DNA of 64,000 nt from Trichuris trichiura (lineage: Eukaryota > Nematoda > Enoplea > Trichinellida > Trichuridae). Both the position numbers and the translations under genes were made by a program. The notes beneath the pieces were generated by a model. The model made no database searches. It was given only the letters and a program-made list of their open reading frames with translations, and was not told the DNA's origin. Where the stretch lies: the NCBI GenBank assembly GCA_037903355.1, contig JBAJFE010000027.1, forward strand, positions 248,001 through 312,000, given 5' to 3'. Below are positions 28,814-39,466 of the stretch, one piece after another; position 1 is the first letter of the stretch; each line of letters begins with the position of its first letter.

Positions 28814-31800
28814 CAGTGATTCCCAACGGGGGCCCTGGAAAACTTGAAGGGGGCCCTGAGAAGGATTGGGGATTTAGGGGGTCCCTGGGAGCTTAGGGGG
28901 GCCCCAGGGGGTCCCTAGTATTCGGTGCCGCAGGACGAGAGCGCGCAGCTGTGCCTGTACGTAGTTTGGCTATGGAAATAAGCGAGTTTCGTGTATCGTA
29001 CCCCCGGCTGAAGTTGACGCGGCAGCATCAAGGGAGGTCAAGTGAAGATTACGCCATCACAGTAACAATGGTTCGCATTCTTTAACCGTGCCGGCCGTCC
29101 TGTCCTGCCCTAGCCTAAGCCTAAGACTGAACATGTATTCTTCGATGTTATTGTGAGACGTTGGCGAGCTTGATACACAGGCGTAGCGCGCTAAGACAGT
29201 TAACGTAAATAAGCGTCCCTTTGATGCTGCCGTCTTCGTTTCAGGCGGGGACAAGATACATGAGATCCAATAGCTTGTTATCATTGCCCTGTCGTTTACC
29301 CTGATGTATCGGGCGAAAGTTTTTCTTACTATATTACGCTGCGTAGCGAATTCCAGTCACACTACAAAAAAAGCCATTGGCGAAAGATAGCCTGACCGAA
29401 AGGCGAATTATCTGATTTCTGTGCTTCGCCATCTGCTGCTGTGCCAAAGCGCAATTCAAAATGAATCTTTTTGGTTGGTTTTTTTCGCATTAGCGTACCA
29501 CCCTGGCGCAAATAGGAGGGCTCGGAAAACTACAACCTGCAGGGGGCGATGACAGCTTCTTCGCGGGGGCGGACAAGCGCGCCTGGGGAGTAATGGCGGG
29601 GAAAATGCTCAGTAGACACTGATTATTCTCTCCTGTGCGTTGACGGTGGAAAGTAATAATAGCTCTGCGATCCTGCTTGTGTCTTGTTTCCTCAGTGCTG
29701 TAGTTCTCATCTATTCAGCTATCCCGTTATATCAGCTGTTAGGAAACTGCTTTGTCGCCACTACGGACCTCTTCTGAAATTCGACGAACTTCTTAAAAAT
29801 ATAAAGGTAAGTGTCTTGTAAGATTCTAGTTGAAACATGGCTCATGTTACCAGGCGATCAGCATTGCTTGAGCATTAAAATAGATTCAGTCACAACCATA
29901 GGAGTATCTGTAAGGATAATAAGCTCTGATCTGCTAGTTTAGTGAGTACAGGGGACTGACGGCGGTCCTTTTGAATGTCCCAATGCGTCCCGTCCATCTT
30001 TAATACGTCGGCGGTAGCTTAACCCCCGAGCCCTCATCAACGCAAAAGGCACATCACATCACAGTTTTGTACAGGTTACCTTTTACATGTCTGAAACACT
30101 TGCCGTGGCTCTTCACTTAACGGGGACATCTTATAAGCACTACTTCTCAGTTTGATTTCTAGATCTAGTGTAGATACCTAACGGGATTTCAAGAAGTCAT
30201 ATGCTCGCTACTACGGGTATTTAAACGACGAAGTGTGCCCATTTCTTGGCTATAGTGGACGTCTTTTCCTCGGCCGCTAACAAGCACGTCGCGCGCTATG
30301 TATTGTGCCTGAAGCTTATCGCCCGCGGGACTTCGGCGACGCCTAGTGCCGCTCCTTGTGATCATATTTCCCAGAGAAACTAAGCCACAGGCGGTGCTTT
30401 CTAAGAAACGCGCTCCGTAAACGCCAGCAGGTTTCCGCGACGACTCTCACGGCGTGTCAGGCTTCAGGACGGCCGACAGGGTCCGTCGCGGAAGTCTTAA
30501 CCTAAGTTATAGCGCTCGACGACGTCACCCATTTTGCTATGCTTGGGCTTTGAACTAGCATCAGCCTCCGGTTGTTCGTCAACTTCTTCGGGAAAGGATT
30601 AGTTTGCTTATGTTTAACCACGCCTATGTTTAAGTAGCGAATGATAAACCCACAAGTTCAGTAGCGCTCACCAGCAAAAAGGAGAATACACGCCCAGTTT
30701 GCTTTACAGGTAGGAGCATCTTATGACCGTCTGCCTTCCTTCCTTACGCATGGCCTTGCGGTTCGCAAAAATAGCAAGGAAAATAGGCCTAGTACGGGAG
30801 GTGTAGATCTGTTTGAAGCAGTACTCAGTCAAACATTTGTATCCCCCACTCTTCACTGGTTTGATATCTAAAAAGACAGCCAGTAGCGGAGAGTTCGTCG
30901 TTAAACTGCGGGCATTGTTTGCCATCAAACCTTGGTGGGCGGAAGTATTTCCGAACTTGAAACCATGCGAAATCTTGTCAGCCAGCCTACCTTCTCAAAC
31001 ATGACACGACAACACCAGGGAGAGGGAGGATGTCCGCAAACCTGGGCAGAAAATTTTATCGCGTGCTTTCCGTAGTCCGCCGCGCGAGGACAAGAACGAC
31101 CCTGTCGCAACCTCATGCTTCATAGACTTATTTTGAGCCTATTTGTCCGTCGCTACCATCAGAAAAGAGCGGGGTGACCACATGAAAGCGATCTGCTCCC
31201 GCTTCCAGGACCAACGTAGAGGGACAGTACCGTCCGGTACAGAGTCCCCTGTGTTCTTACTGCGGGAGCTTAGATGACGCTTGGCTAATTGATTTCTTAA
31301 TACCACTGTGCTACTGTCTGGCTCTGAACTTGTTAGTAACGGATGTAAATTTCTACAGATGGCAGAAGCAAAAAAGAAATGTTGGCAATACAACGTCGAA
31401 TATCTAAGATACGGTTTTATACCGTCACCCTCGAATTCGCAGCAACCATTTTGCTTGATCTAGGAAAAGGCTTTTGCGAATGAACTGATGATGCCCTCAA
31501 TATTAGTAAAACACCTGAAAACGATGCACGGTGACAAGGCCAATAATGACCATTCTTACTTCCAATCTCTTCATGATAACTTCCAAAAGCGACCTAAATT
31601 GCCAGGGATTTTTTCATTCGCATCAAGACAAAACACCGACGGATTGCGCGCGTCCTATAACATGTCCCTCTTGATCGCGAAATCTGGAAAGCCTCATGTC
31701 ATCGGAGAAGAACTGATACTGCCGGCTGTTTCGGAAGTGCTGCGTACTGTGTTGCGCATTCCTGCAACTGAAATAATTAAAAAGATTCCCTTAAACAACA

Positions 31801-33838
31801 ATACAGTGCAGCGAAGTATTGATGAAATGAGCGCTGATGTGGAGAATACGCTCTGCAACCTCTTGAGAACAAAGGAATTTTCTTTACAGGTGGATGAGTC
31901 GACGTTGTCACATAACGAAGCGCTGCTGCTGGCCTATGTTAGGTTCATCAAGGAAGGCAAGTTAGTTCAGGAGTTACTCTTCGCAAAAGAACTGCTGACT
32001 GACACTAGAGGAGAATCAATATTTCGTACTGTAGAAGACTTTTTTTAAAGAGAAGGAGATACCACTAACGAACGTAATCGCTGTCGCGACTGATGGAACC
32101 CCGTCAATGCTTGGACGACATCGCCGGTTCCTTTCGTATCTAAAAAAAAAGGTACCGGATTTGCTGGCCGTGCACAGCGTAATTCACCGACAACATCTGG
32201 TGGCGAAGCGGTTCAGTGACAGACTGCACCGTTCGCTGCAGTACGTGATCACTGCGGTTAATAGAATCAAAAGCGGTGCCTTGAGAGAGAGATTGTTCAG
32301 CCAACTATGCGAAGAATATGACGAAGATTTTAACCGGCTCCTGCTTCACACAGAAGTACGCTGGCTTTTAAGAGGCGCCTGCTTGAGCCGCTTCTATGCC
32401 CTTTTTGACACCGTCGTACAGTTTCTCAAAACTGAGGATACGGAATTACGCGACAACGTGGAGAAATTGAGAGCTGACATAGCTTACATGTCGGACCTCT
32501 ACTTAAAGTTTAACGAGATGAATTTGCAGTTGCATGGAGATCAACTGAATCTTATCAAGACCAAGACGGTTGTAAAGGCTTTCATCGACAAGCTTTCCAT
32601 TTTCCACCAAAACCTGGGGCGCGGAGAGTACCGCCAGTTCCCTAACCTTGACGACCTCAAGAAGAATGGCGGCCTCCCTGACGATGTCATACGCTCCTTC
32701 TGTGACCATCTCAGCATGCTCCATGAGGACATGTGCGAAAGGTACAGAGATATTTTGTCCATGACGATATCGGACTGGGTTTTGGACCCGTTTACATGCC
32801 TCGCCGAAGTTGAAGTGGCTTACCAGGAAGAGCTCATTGAGATGCAAGCCAACGAGGAGCTGAAGCCCAAGATGAAGGGCGGCTATACCAGTTTCTGGCT
32901 GCAGCAGGAAATCAGACAGCTGTATCCCAGGCTATGGAACGTAGCTAAGAAGTTCCTCATCCCTTTCCCGTCGTCCTATTTGGTTGAACGCGGATTTAAT
33001 GCGGTAACAGACCTTCTCAGAAAAAAAGAAACCGCTTACAGATAGTCAGGAGAAGCGACTTGAGATTACTTCTGACGACTATCGAGCCGGACGTGGATAA
33101 ATTATTAGCATTGCACCAGACCCAACCGTCGCACTAAGTGAGGTAAGATCAAGCGGCTGTCGTCTTGCTCTGAGGAAATATTGAATTTAGATTCATTGTT
33201 GCGCAGCACTGAGAACAACATCGCAGCCTCACTTACAATTTGCGTTACCATTGCTAACAGCCCGAAAAATTAAGGAAGAGGAAACCCATTGCCGCGCTTG
33301 TACTCTGAATGCTCCCTGATCTGCAGTTAGCTGGCTTAAGTCCAGTAATACAAAAAGAACGCCTTCAGTGCCAAATAAAAAATTTATGGCGTTAATGGCT
33401 TCGAATATCGCTAGGAGCATTCGCCGTATATGGCAGCTGGCTGGCTTCCTTACTAGCCATTTTGCTCTAGTGTAGAAAAGAAATTCAGCGTCGACTTCGC
33501 ATCGCCAGGTTTTCCAGCCGCACACTCAACTTTCACAGCGCAAACCATGGGGTCCTACTTGCGGCTGACAAGATCCGCAGGTTAATAAGGTTTTTAAAGA
33601 TGGCCCGACTTAACTGTTTTTTCTTTGGCAAACACGGTAGGCAGCGAAATCAATTCTACATTCTGCCGGCTCTTTCAAGTGCTGAACTACTTGTACAAAT
33701 TGACAACAACGTAACCACAGTAGGCGCATTTGTGGATAACAAAAGCAGGAGAATTACGTTGGGGAGAATGACAGGGGGCCCCGGCAAGTTGAAGGTCGCG
33801 AAAGGGGGCCCTGGCTCAAAAAAGGTTGGGAAACACTG
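28814..33838 (+). mobile_element. 5-kb hAT (Buster-type) element, copy 1, in copia pol
   Basis: 5,025 bp from CAGTGATTCCCAACGGGGGC to GGTTGGGAAACACTG, with perfect 8-bp duplication ATCTAGAT (28,806-28,813 and 33,839-33,846). The first 2.5 kb are non-coding and include a short TTAGGC stretch (other strand, 29,109-29,127), a GTAAGTG donor at 29,807 and an acceptor TTTCTACAG directly before the transposase ATG at 31,359, suggesting a 1.55-kb intron in the 5' UTR. The transposase gene and a 700-bp 3' part follow. Two nearly identical relatives lie at 50.6-60.7 kb. Confidence 0.96.
31359..33137 (+). pseudogene. hAT ZBED/Buster transposase, copy 1 (stop and frameshifts)
   Basis: Order of parts: degenerate BED-finger start (MAEAKKKCWQYNVEYLRYGF, 31,359), interrupted by an in-frame TAG at about 31,460; HLKTMH with the BED histidines; SLLIAKSGKPHVIGE; LQVDESTLSHNEALLLAYVR (first catalytic Asp region); VIAVATDGTPSMLG (second Asp); LLHTEVRWLLRGACLSRFY (hAT EVRWLS signature); C-terminal FLIPFPSSYLVERGFNAVTD and TTIEPDVDKLLALHQT. 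Lesions: the stop, one extra T in a T7 run at 32,040 (VEDFF then stop), and a one-base change in the A run at about 33,020 before NRLQIVRRS. Host genes such as ZBED5/FAM200 derive from this family, but this copy is a transposon, not a domesticated gene. Confidence 0.95.
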
Positions 33839-35990
33839 ATCTAGATTTTTGAAAGCATCAGGTGGGCGAAGTGACGGGGGTAAAGTTTAAAGAGTCTTTA
33901 GTAAAGAAAGTAGTTTTTCTTGAGGTAGAAGAAGAAATGTGGATCTCGACGGAGGACGAAAATCAAGCAGAGTCCCTGGTAAAGTGCACCGGTACAGACA
34001 AGAAGGAGTCTGGTTACAAGAGGGGCCTGGAAGACCATCTGGGAGCAGTAACTCGGAAAGGCGCTCGGTGCCTTTGACAATGGAACTTCGTCCGAGACAA
34101 AGTAGTCCGTCAGCAATGCTGGCATACGCTGACCGTTTAAGCGTGGAAGAAGCGCCTGGGAGCCCAGAGGCACACAAATGGAAAGAAGCCATGAATGAAG
34201 AAATTGAAGCGCTGCGAAAAACAACACTTGGGTGTTAACTGATGTTCCTCCTGATAGAAAAACAGTGCAGCGCAAATGGATTTTCAAAACTAAAATAAAT
34301 CCTTAGGAGAAGGGGAATGTGGACAGATACATGCCAGACTGGTTGCAAAGGGATGCACACAGTGTCCAGAAACCGCTTACTTCTAGACTTTTGCACCAGT
34401 TGGTCGCTATGACTCAATTCGTGCATTGCTCGCTATAGCTGCGGATGAGGACCTGGAGATCCTGTAATTTGATTTTAAAACTGCGTTCTTGCACGGAACT
34501 ATTGACGAAGTGATCTGCATGGATCAACTTCCGTACTACGATGATCAGTCCGGACGAGTCTGCAAGCTGCAACGTGCAATATATGGTCTGTAGCAGGCAC
34601 CAAGAGCCTGGAACAGACGGTTTCATGACTTCTTAGGCTTGACTACCGATGACGTTCGACCGCGTCGAAGCCCATCTCGCCGTCGGCCGCGTACGGCCGA
34701 CCAACTTGCTCCGGCGCTCGGACAGTATCAGGCTCGCTGGCGACGCCGCCAGTCGCCGCAGTCAGCTATCACCGTCGAAATAACTACTGTGCTATTCGGT
34801 TTTCGTGAAAATCGCCCGTTTCACACACTGTCACCAAGCATGCGGCCAGTCCGACGAAAGTGCGCGACGCCGCCCGCTGATCAGCTTGCGCCTGCCTCAG
34901 GTTTAGTGTAATGACTTCTTAATGACACTAAACCTGAGGCAGGCGCAAGCTGATTAGTGTATCTATGTGTCTGACAGATCGTTGCAGAAACGCATTATTC
35001 TTGCACTATATGTTGATGACGGTCCTCTTTGTTGCTCAGATACAATGGTTCTGTATGACATTGTCAGGAAATTGAATAGTGAATTTGAAATTACAATCGG
35101 CGACGCATCATATTTCATTGGGCTCGAGATTCACCGTGATCGAAACAAAAGAGCTATCGTCATTGGACAGAAAGCACGCATCGAAAGGATCTTAGTAAAA
35201 TTTAATATTCACAACTGCAGGCCCGTTGTATGTCCTCGGAATAACTCATCGAAGCTGTCAAAGGACATGAGTCCAAGCACGACTGATGAAAGAAATGAAA
35301 TGCTAAAGATACCCTACAAAGCTGCGGTTGGTTTGCTGATGTTTCTCATGACGTGCTCTCGACCGGACATTTCATTTGAGAAGTCAAAAGTGTCCCAGTT
35401 TGCTGAAAATCCTGGACTGCTTCACTGGAAAGCCGTGAAACGGATTTTCCGTTATCTAAAAGAAACGCAAGACTTGAAGCTCACATTCTGCTCAAAACCA
35501 GAAAGTTACAAAGATCTGCAAGATACAACTAGTGAAACTCTTTAACTCAAAGCGTACTGTCGCAGTGACCTGGCTGGTGACGTTGACAGCCGCCAGTCAA
35601 CAAGTAGATATATTCTGACACTTGGCACTCTCCTCTACAAGAGCCCATAGCTCAGTCAAGCATTGAAGCAGAATATGTGGCCATGTCTGAAGCCGCAAAA
35701 GAAATAAAGTGGATGCGGCAGCTACTTTCGGATCACGGAAAGAAGCAACTGAATGCGACTTGTCTGTTCGGTGAAGATCAAGGTGCAATCTAGTTGACCA
35801 GTAATCCACTTTTCCATCGACGGACTAAGCACTTCGATGTCCACTACCATTTCATCGGAACAGAAAAAGAAGACCGTATAATTGCTGTACATTACACGCC
35901 AAGTCATGAACAGTCTGCTAACATGTTAACCAAGACAATGTCCCCTGTTCGACATTTCAGTTGTTGCCAAACGCTAGGCACGAGTGGAGA
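33839..35990 (+). pseudogene. Copia reverse transcriptase and RNase H, decayed
   Basis: RT starts after a variable linker: near 34,110-34,200 EAPGSPEAHKWKEAMNEEIE (the copia SPEAxxWKxAMxxEI motif), then frames with FKTAFLHGTIDE and the QAPRAWNRRF block (stop in the GLKQ motif), a 320-bp insertion, and LALYVDDGPLCCSD with the catalytic YVDD (35,004-35,040), DASYFIGLEI, LMFLMTCSRPDISF. RNase H-type end: SIEAEYVAMSEAAKEIKWM and HRRTKHFDVHYHFI. Several stops and frameshifts. The 3' LTR begins at 36,011. Confidence 0.9.
34636..34956. mobile_element. About 320-bp unclassified insertion ending in a hairpin, inside copia RT
   Basis: It interrupts the RT between FHDFL and CVYLCVSD. The 11-mer ATGACTTCTTA occurs at 34,625-34,635 and again at 34,911-34,921. 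The right end is a 30-bp stem: TCAGCTTGCGCCTGCCTCAG at 34,880 pairs with CTGAGGCAGGCGCAAGCTGA at 34,933, around the second 11-mer. The interior is GC-rich (GACGCC/CGCCGG-like). I do not recognise the family; a composite of duplication and inversion is possible. Confidence 0.55.
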
Positions 35991-36240
35991 AGCCATGACC
36001 TTAGAGAGGGTGTTAGAAAAAGATAGGCTGTGACTCTGAGGATGAATCTTGCTGGTTGTAACGCAATACAAGTGCTCAGCACTTGCAGCTTCTTCTGACT
36101 CGTTTACTTTTGGCTCTCACGCTCGTCTCTGCTCGCTAGGTTACGCTTTCGCTGAATCCCTGTGCTTGCTTGTTAGGCGTGTGCTGACGTTAACACAGAG
36201 CTCCTAACCGAACTCTGAGTACTGTGAATATAAATTTACA

Positions 36241-36506
36241 ACATTTATAAATGTTTTGGTAGATTTTCCTTGGCTTTTCCCGTTTTTCTGTGTGATGCTA
36301 TCTGTAATTAGATGAAACAGTTGCTCAACCAACGAATGGATGAACGATTATTAGGAAAAATTCAGAAAAAATACATTCAGCCCTTATTCAGAGCTTTCGG
36401 AACGATTTAGTTCCGTCGTCGATGAGTTTGAGGAGAGCTGATCTGGGTAAACAGGAGCAGAAAAATTCGCGAATTCGTAAGCGCAAATCTGCAGGGTTTT
36501 ACTGCA
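36241..36506. other. Spacer with a hammerhead-like hairpin
   Basis: Between the copia 3' LTR and a Tigger-like element. At 36,391-36,426 the minus strand reads (C)TCGACGA, a perfect GGAAC/GTTCC stem and GAAAGCTC, related to the hammerhead-like motifs of the foldback elements but with a changed CUGAUGA box. No gene. Confidence 0.45.
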
Positions 36507-37400
36507 CAGTAAAACCTCGCTAATCAAGACGCTTCGGGGTGGAGAGTAGTCTGGATTATGGAAAAGTGGAAATCTGGATTACGGAAAAATCCCGTTTATA
36601 GGAGAGGCTTACAGTAAGTCACAGAAAAGCAGGTAATGCAGTTTTAAATGTAGGTTCCTGGCGTCCATAGCGCGCTTAAGGACAGCCCTTAAATGTCTGA
36701 GGTTCACGGCTCGGCCTCCTCAAGCAGTGGGCAAGAAAGAAAGGCGCTGACTGTTGAAGAGAACTGGGAACTAGGTGCTGGGACGCTATGAACAAAATAA
36801 GAAGGCATGTGGCAGTAAGACTTTTTTCAGTGACGCGGGCACCATAACAGTGAAGAACGAATAAAGAGAGACAAGACTCATACCGCTGCATCCATAGTTG
36901 TTGAATAAGTAGCACAGACACGGCGGAATCCCTTTTTCTAAACTCTGCTTATTTGCGACCTGCTCCTTTATTGTTTACAGGTAAACAACCTTCCTGGCGA
37001 TGAACCCCCAAAACCCAATTTTCCTATACTTTACGTGTCTTGCACAATGCGTTCTCGTGTAACGCCAAATTTTCCAGTAACTAACTTTCGCATTAAATGA
37101 GAATAGATTGCAGTTTTATACGACTGAAAAACACCGGGTTGTTGATCCACATTTCTGTTTATTTGAGGAAGCCTAGGTCTCGAGGTGCCTTGCTGCAGTT
37201 AACTTATTGGTCGAGATTGGCTCGGGAGAGCGGTGATTGGTCTGCACCTATGCTAACATATACCGAAAGAACCGTTGGCTGGTTGTTTGCTGCCTTATAG
37301 CCGTTGTCGCCAAGTGACTGTTTTTTTCGTACAGGTAGCCTAATGGATACAGTGATTCTATTGTTCTCTTCCACGAGTCCGGATTAGGGAGGTTTTACTG
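36507..37400. mobile_element. Non-autonomous Tigger/pogo-like element
   Basis: The left end CAGTAAAACCTCGCTAATC and the right end, on the other strand, CAGTAAAACCTCCCTAATCC are inverted repeats of about 20 bp. The right flank is TA; the left flank is CA, probably a mutated TA. The 894-bp interior has no transposase homology that I can see. The left end lies back to back with GGGTTTTACTG, so 36,494-36,516 forms a palindrome that could be two abutting element ends. Confidence 0.75.
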
Positions 37401-37839
37401 TACTGCGGATCCTCTTGGCGATAGAATTTTGGCAAAAAGCATTGGTATGCCTCGAAAGAGAGTAACCCTTGTTTTTAAGGTTTTTAGCTTATACATGAGA
37501 CATGAATTACCAGTACAGTTGAGTTCTGACATTGTTCACTGTTCTATTGACAGCTTATTACGGGACCTGCATGCTTATTCATTATCTCACAAAAGTGGGT
37601 GAAGTTCCGTAGATATTTCGTTTTGGGTTCAACAATTTTTAAAATAATGAAACCATCACACGATTTTGTTCATTTTTTCTTCTCGTTGTTATCTTCATTG
37701 AAACGAAACAAATGCGTGACGAATGAATGAGGTGTCGACTTGTTGCTGGGGTGTTTGTTTGTTTAATTACAAAGAAAAAGGACAAAATCGATCTGGCGCT
37801 CTCATACAAGAAACTGTTAGAACCGTATAGGGTTAACAC

Positions 37840-38470
37840 TTGCTTGGGGAGAAGAAAAAGTTGCCTTCTGGGCAAGTGGTTCGTGACCAAGATGTGCCAT
37901 CCTTGATACGTAGACTTGCAACAATGAAAATACAGTATACCTTAATTATCCGAATCGGCCAGCTGGGCAAAATATTTGTAGGAACAATCTTAAATTGCAA
38001 TTTCATGAAAGATAATACATATTGCTGTTAGTTCGTTTTGTGAATATTGATAAAGAAGCGCAGCATGTTTCCTGCCAGTATCCATCTACTAGGGGTGATC
38101 AGTTTCTTGATCAAATTTATAATGCGACGTCTGGTCCTAGTGATGCAGGCGAAGAAACAGAGTTTGTTCGAAACTTTAAATTCTCTCATAATATCAAGCG
38201 AGTATGAAAAAGCTGATATTCAAACGTGGTCATCCTGTGACAGTGAGGATGCCAAATTTCGAATTTTAAACAATGATAAAATCGTTAGATCAATCTTAAA
38301 TGACGAAAGAAAATTGGCGGAGAGGACTTTGATAATGGTCACGCAACGGAAACGGTGCGTCCTTCTAATGACAAAACATTCCAATGTATGAAGGTTGCTT
38401 TTGAAAGGTTTGAAGAGCAGAGGCATAAAGCTGCTGTACTAAAAGAGTATACGCCAGTTAGCAGTCAATA
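37840..38470 (+). pseudogene. Tigger transposase C-terminal remnant
   Basis: Across frames one reads IIRIGQLGKIFVGTILNC (fits the WxxVxxxTIxNCF region of Tigger), then ADIQTWSSCDSEDAKFRI (fits the acidic EEIxxWxxxDxDDxxxxxL motif), and near the end CMKVAFERFEEQRHKAAVLK followed by a stop at 38,469. No full domain survives, and no terminal repeats were identified, so this is a relic. Confidence 0.55.
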
Positions 38471-38978
38471 GACGAATAACAGCTTTGAATCAGAGGTATA
38501 TATAACGGAATGTTAAAATAAACGAACACGATGGTGTAATCTTGAGTAATGATAGAGAATAGCTGTACGTTTGAGATGCTCGCCCCTTTTATCGGCAGGT
38601 TACTGAATAATTTGTGATGAGCGGCGACAGTTTCATTTTTTTGTTCCTCATTTACTTTACGGCCTTTTCGGGAATGGTCATGCTTGTCTGTTTTTAAACT
38701 GCTTAAGCGTCCTATCAACCAGTTGATAAGTGCATTGTTAGAACAGGCACAAGGAAATCTTATCGTTCATGTTAGAACGCTCTTGTTCCGCCTTCGTCGA
38801 CATTGGGAATCTTTCTAATATAGCTGATGACATTATTAGGGCGCTTGTGAAGTTTATTTACAGACTTTCAAACAGGAAAATTCGTAAGCGAAAAGCGTCA
38901 TTGTTAAATAGTCACAAGTTGTTCGAAATTTGAGAAGGCTCAATGCTAACAGGTGAAAAATTGTTTAAAATTTTAGAT
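38471..38978. other. Intergenic stretch without recognised feature
   Basis: I find no exon, repeat or RNA gene here. The stretch ends at a non-autonomous hAT element. Confidence 0.45.
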
Positions 38979-39458
38979 CAGGGGTGGGGAACGTTTTTGC
39001 TGCCCCGGGCCGTTTAGACATTTATAAGACCGTTCGCGGACCGTACAGAATACTCAACCGAAAAACATAGCCTGCTTTGTTTGCATGTATGTTCATTTAA
39101 GTCACTCCTCGAACAAAGCGATAAGGCGAGACAAGAATAATACTTTGCGTCGGTATGCGGCCAATGGTTTACGCTACTGACGCGCACACTAGGACAGCCG
39201 ACGACGGAGAGCCGAGAGCAAAGCAGTCTTCCTAGCCGGCCTGATGCTCCCTGCTTGTTGGGCAGGATTTATGTTATTACTAGGCTTCATATACAATAAG
39301 TTTACCGCATTATGAAAAATAACCTCCCACAATCACATGTTACTGAATCCGCATCCACGTGCGGTTGCCTCAGCGGTTGGAAGGAAATGTTTCGCGGGCC
39401 GGATGGATTGGTCTCGCGAACCGTATCTGGCGCGTGAGCCGGACGTTCTCCACCCCTG
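38979..39458. mobile_element. Non-autonomous hAT element (GGGTGGGGAAC family)
   Basis: 480 bp from CAGGGGTGGGGAACG to GTTCTCCACCCCTG. Flanking octamers TTTTAGAT and TTTCAGAT agree at 7 of 8 positions. It is a relative of the element at 7,757-8,218 with the same interior order (CGTTCGCGGACCGTACAGAA, then the AGCCGAGAGCAAAGCAG block). Confidence 0.9.
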
Positions 39459-39466
39459 TTTCAGAT

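Larger units (their letters stand above)
24951..36240 (+). mobile_element. Ty1/copia LTR retrotransposon with four secondary insertions
   Basis: Direct terminal repeats of about 230 bp start with TGTTAGAAAAAGATAGGCT at 24,951 and 36,011 and end near 25,180 and 36,240; they are clearly diverged from each other (many mismatches), so the insertion is old. Removing the inserted elements (25,598-26,049; 27,753-28,701; 28,814-33,838; about 34,636-34,956) leaves about 4.5-5 kb in the order LTR, gag, protease, integrase, reverse transcriptase, RNase H, LTR, which is copia order. The 5' end of the element is 400 bp upstream of the copine start codon, with its plus strand pointing away from the copine. 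Confidence 0.93.

Noticed and set aside
31139..31393. 84-codon frame in the 5' part of the hAT elements, repeated in all copies
   Set aside because: It lies in the inferred 5' UTR intron and shows no domain; repetition reflects element copies, not selection.
32503..32847. 114-codon antisense frame conserved in all three 5-kb hAT copies (also 51,600-51,944 and 58,325-58,669)
   Set aside because: It is conserved only because the copies are nearly identical; it mirrors the transposase frame on the other strand.
31359..33137. Domesticated ZBED5/FAM200-like host gene
   Set aside because: The sequence has terminal repeats, fresh target duplications, stops and frameshifts, so it is a transposon copy.
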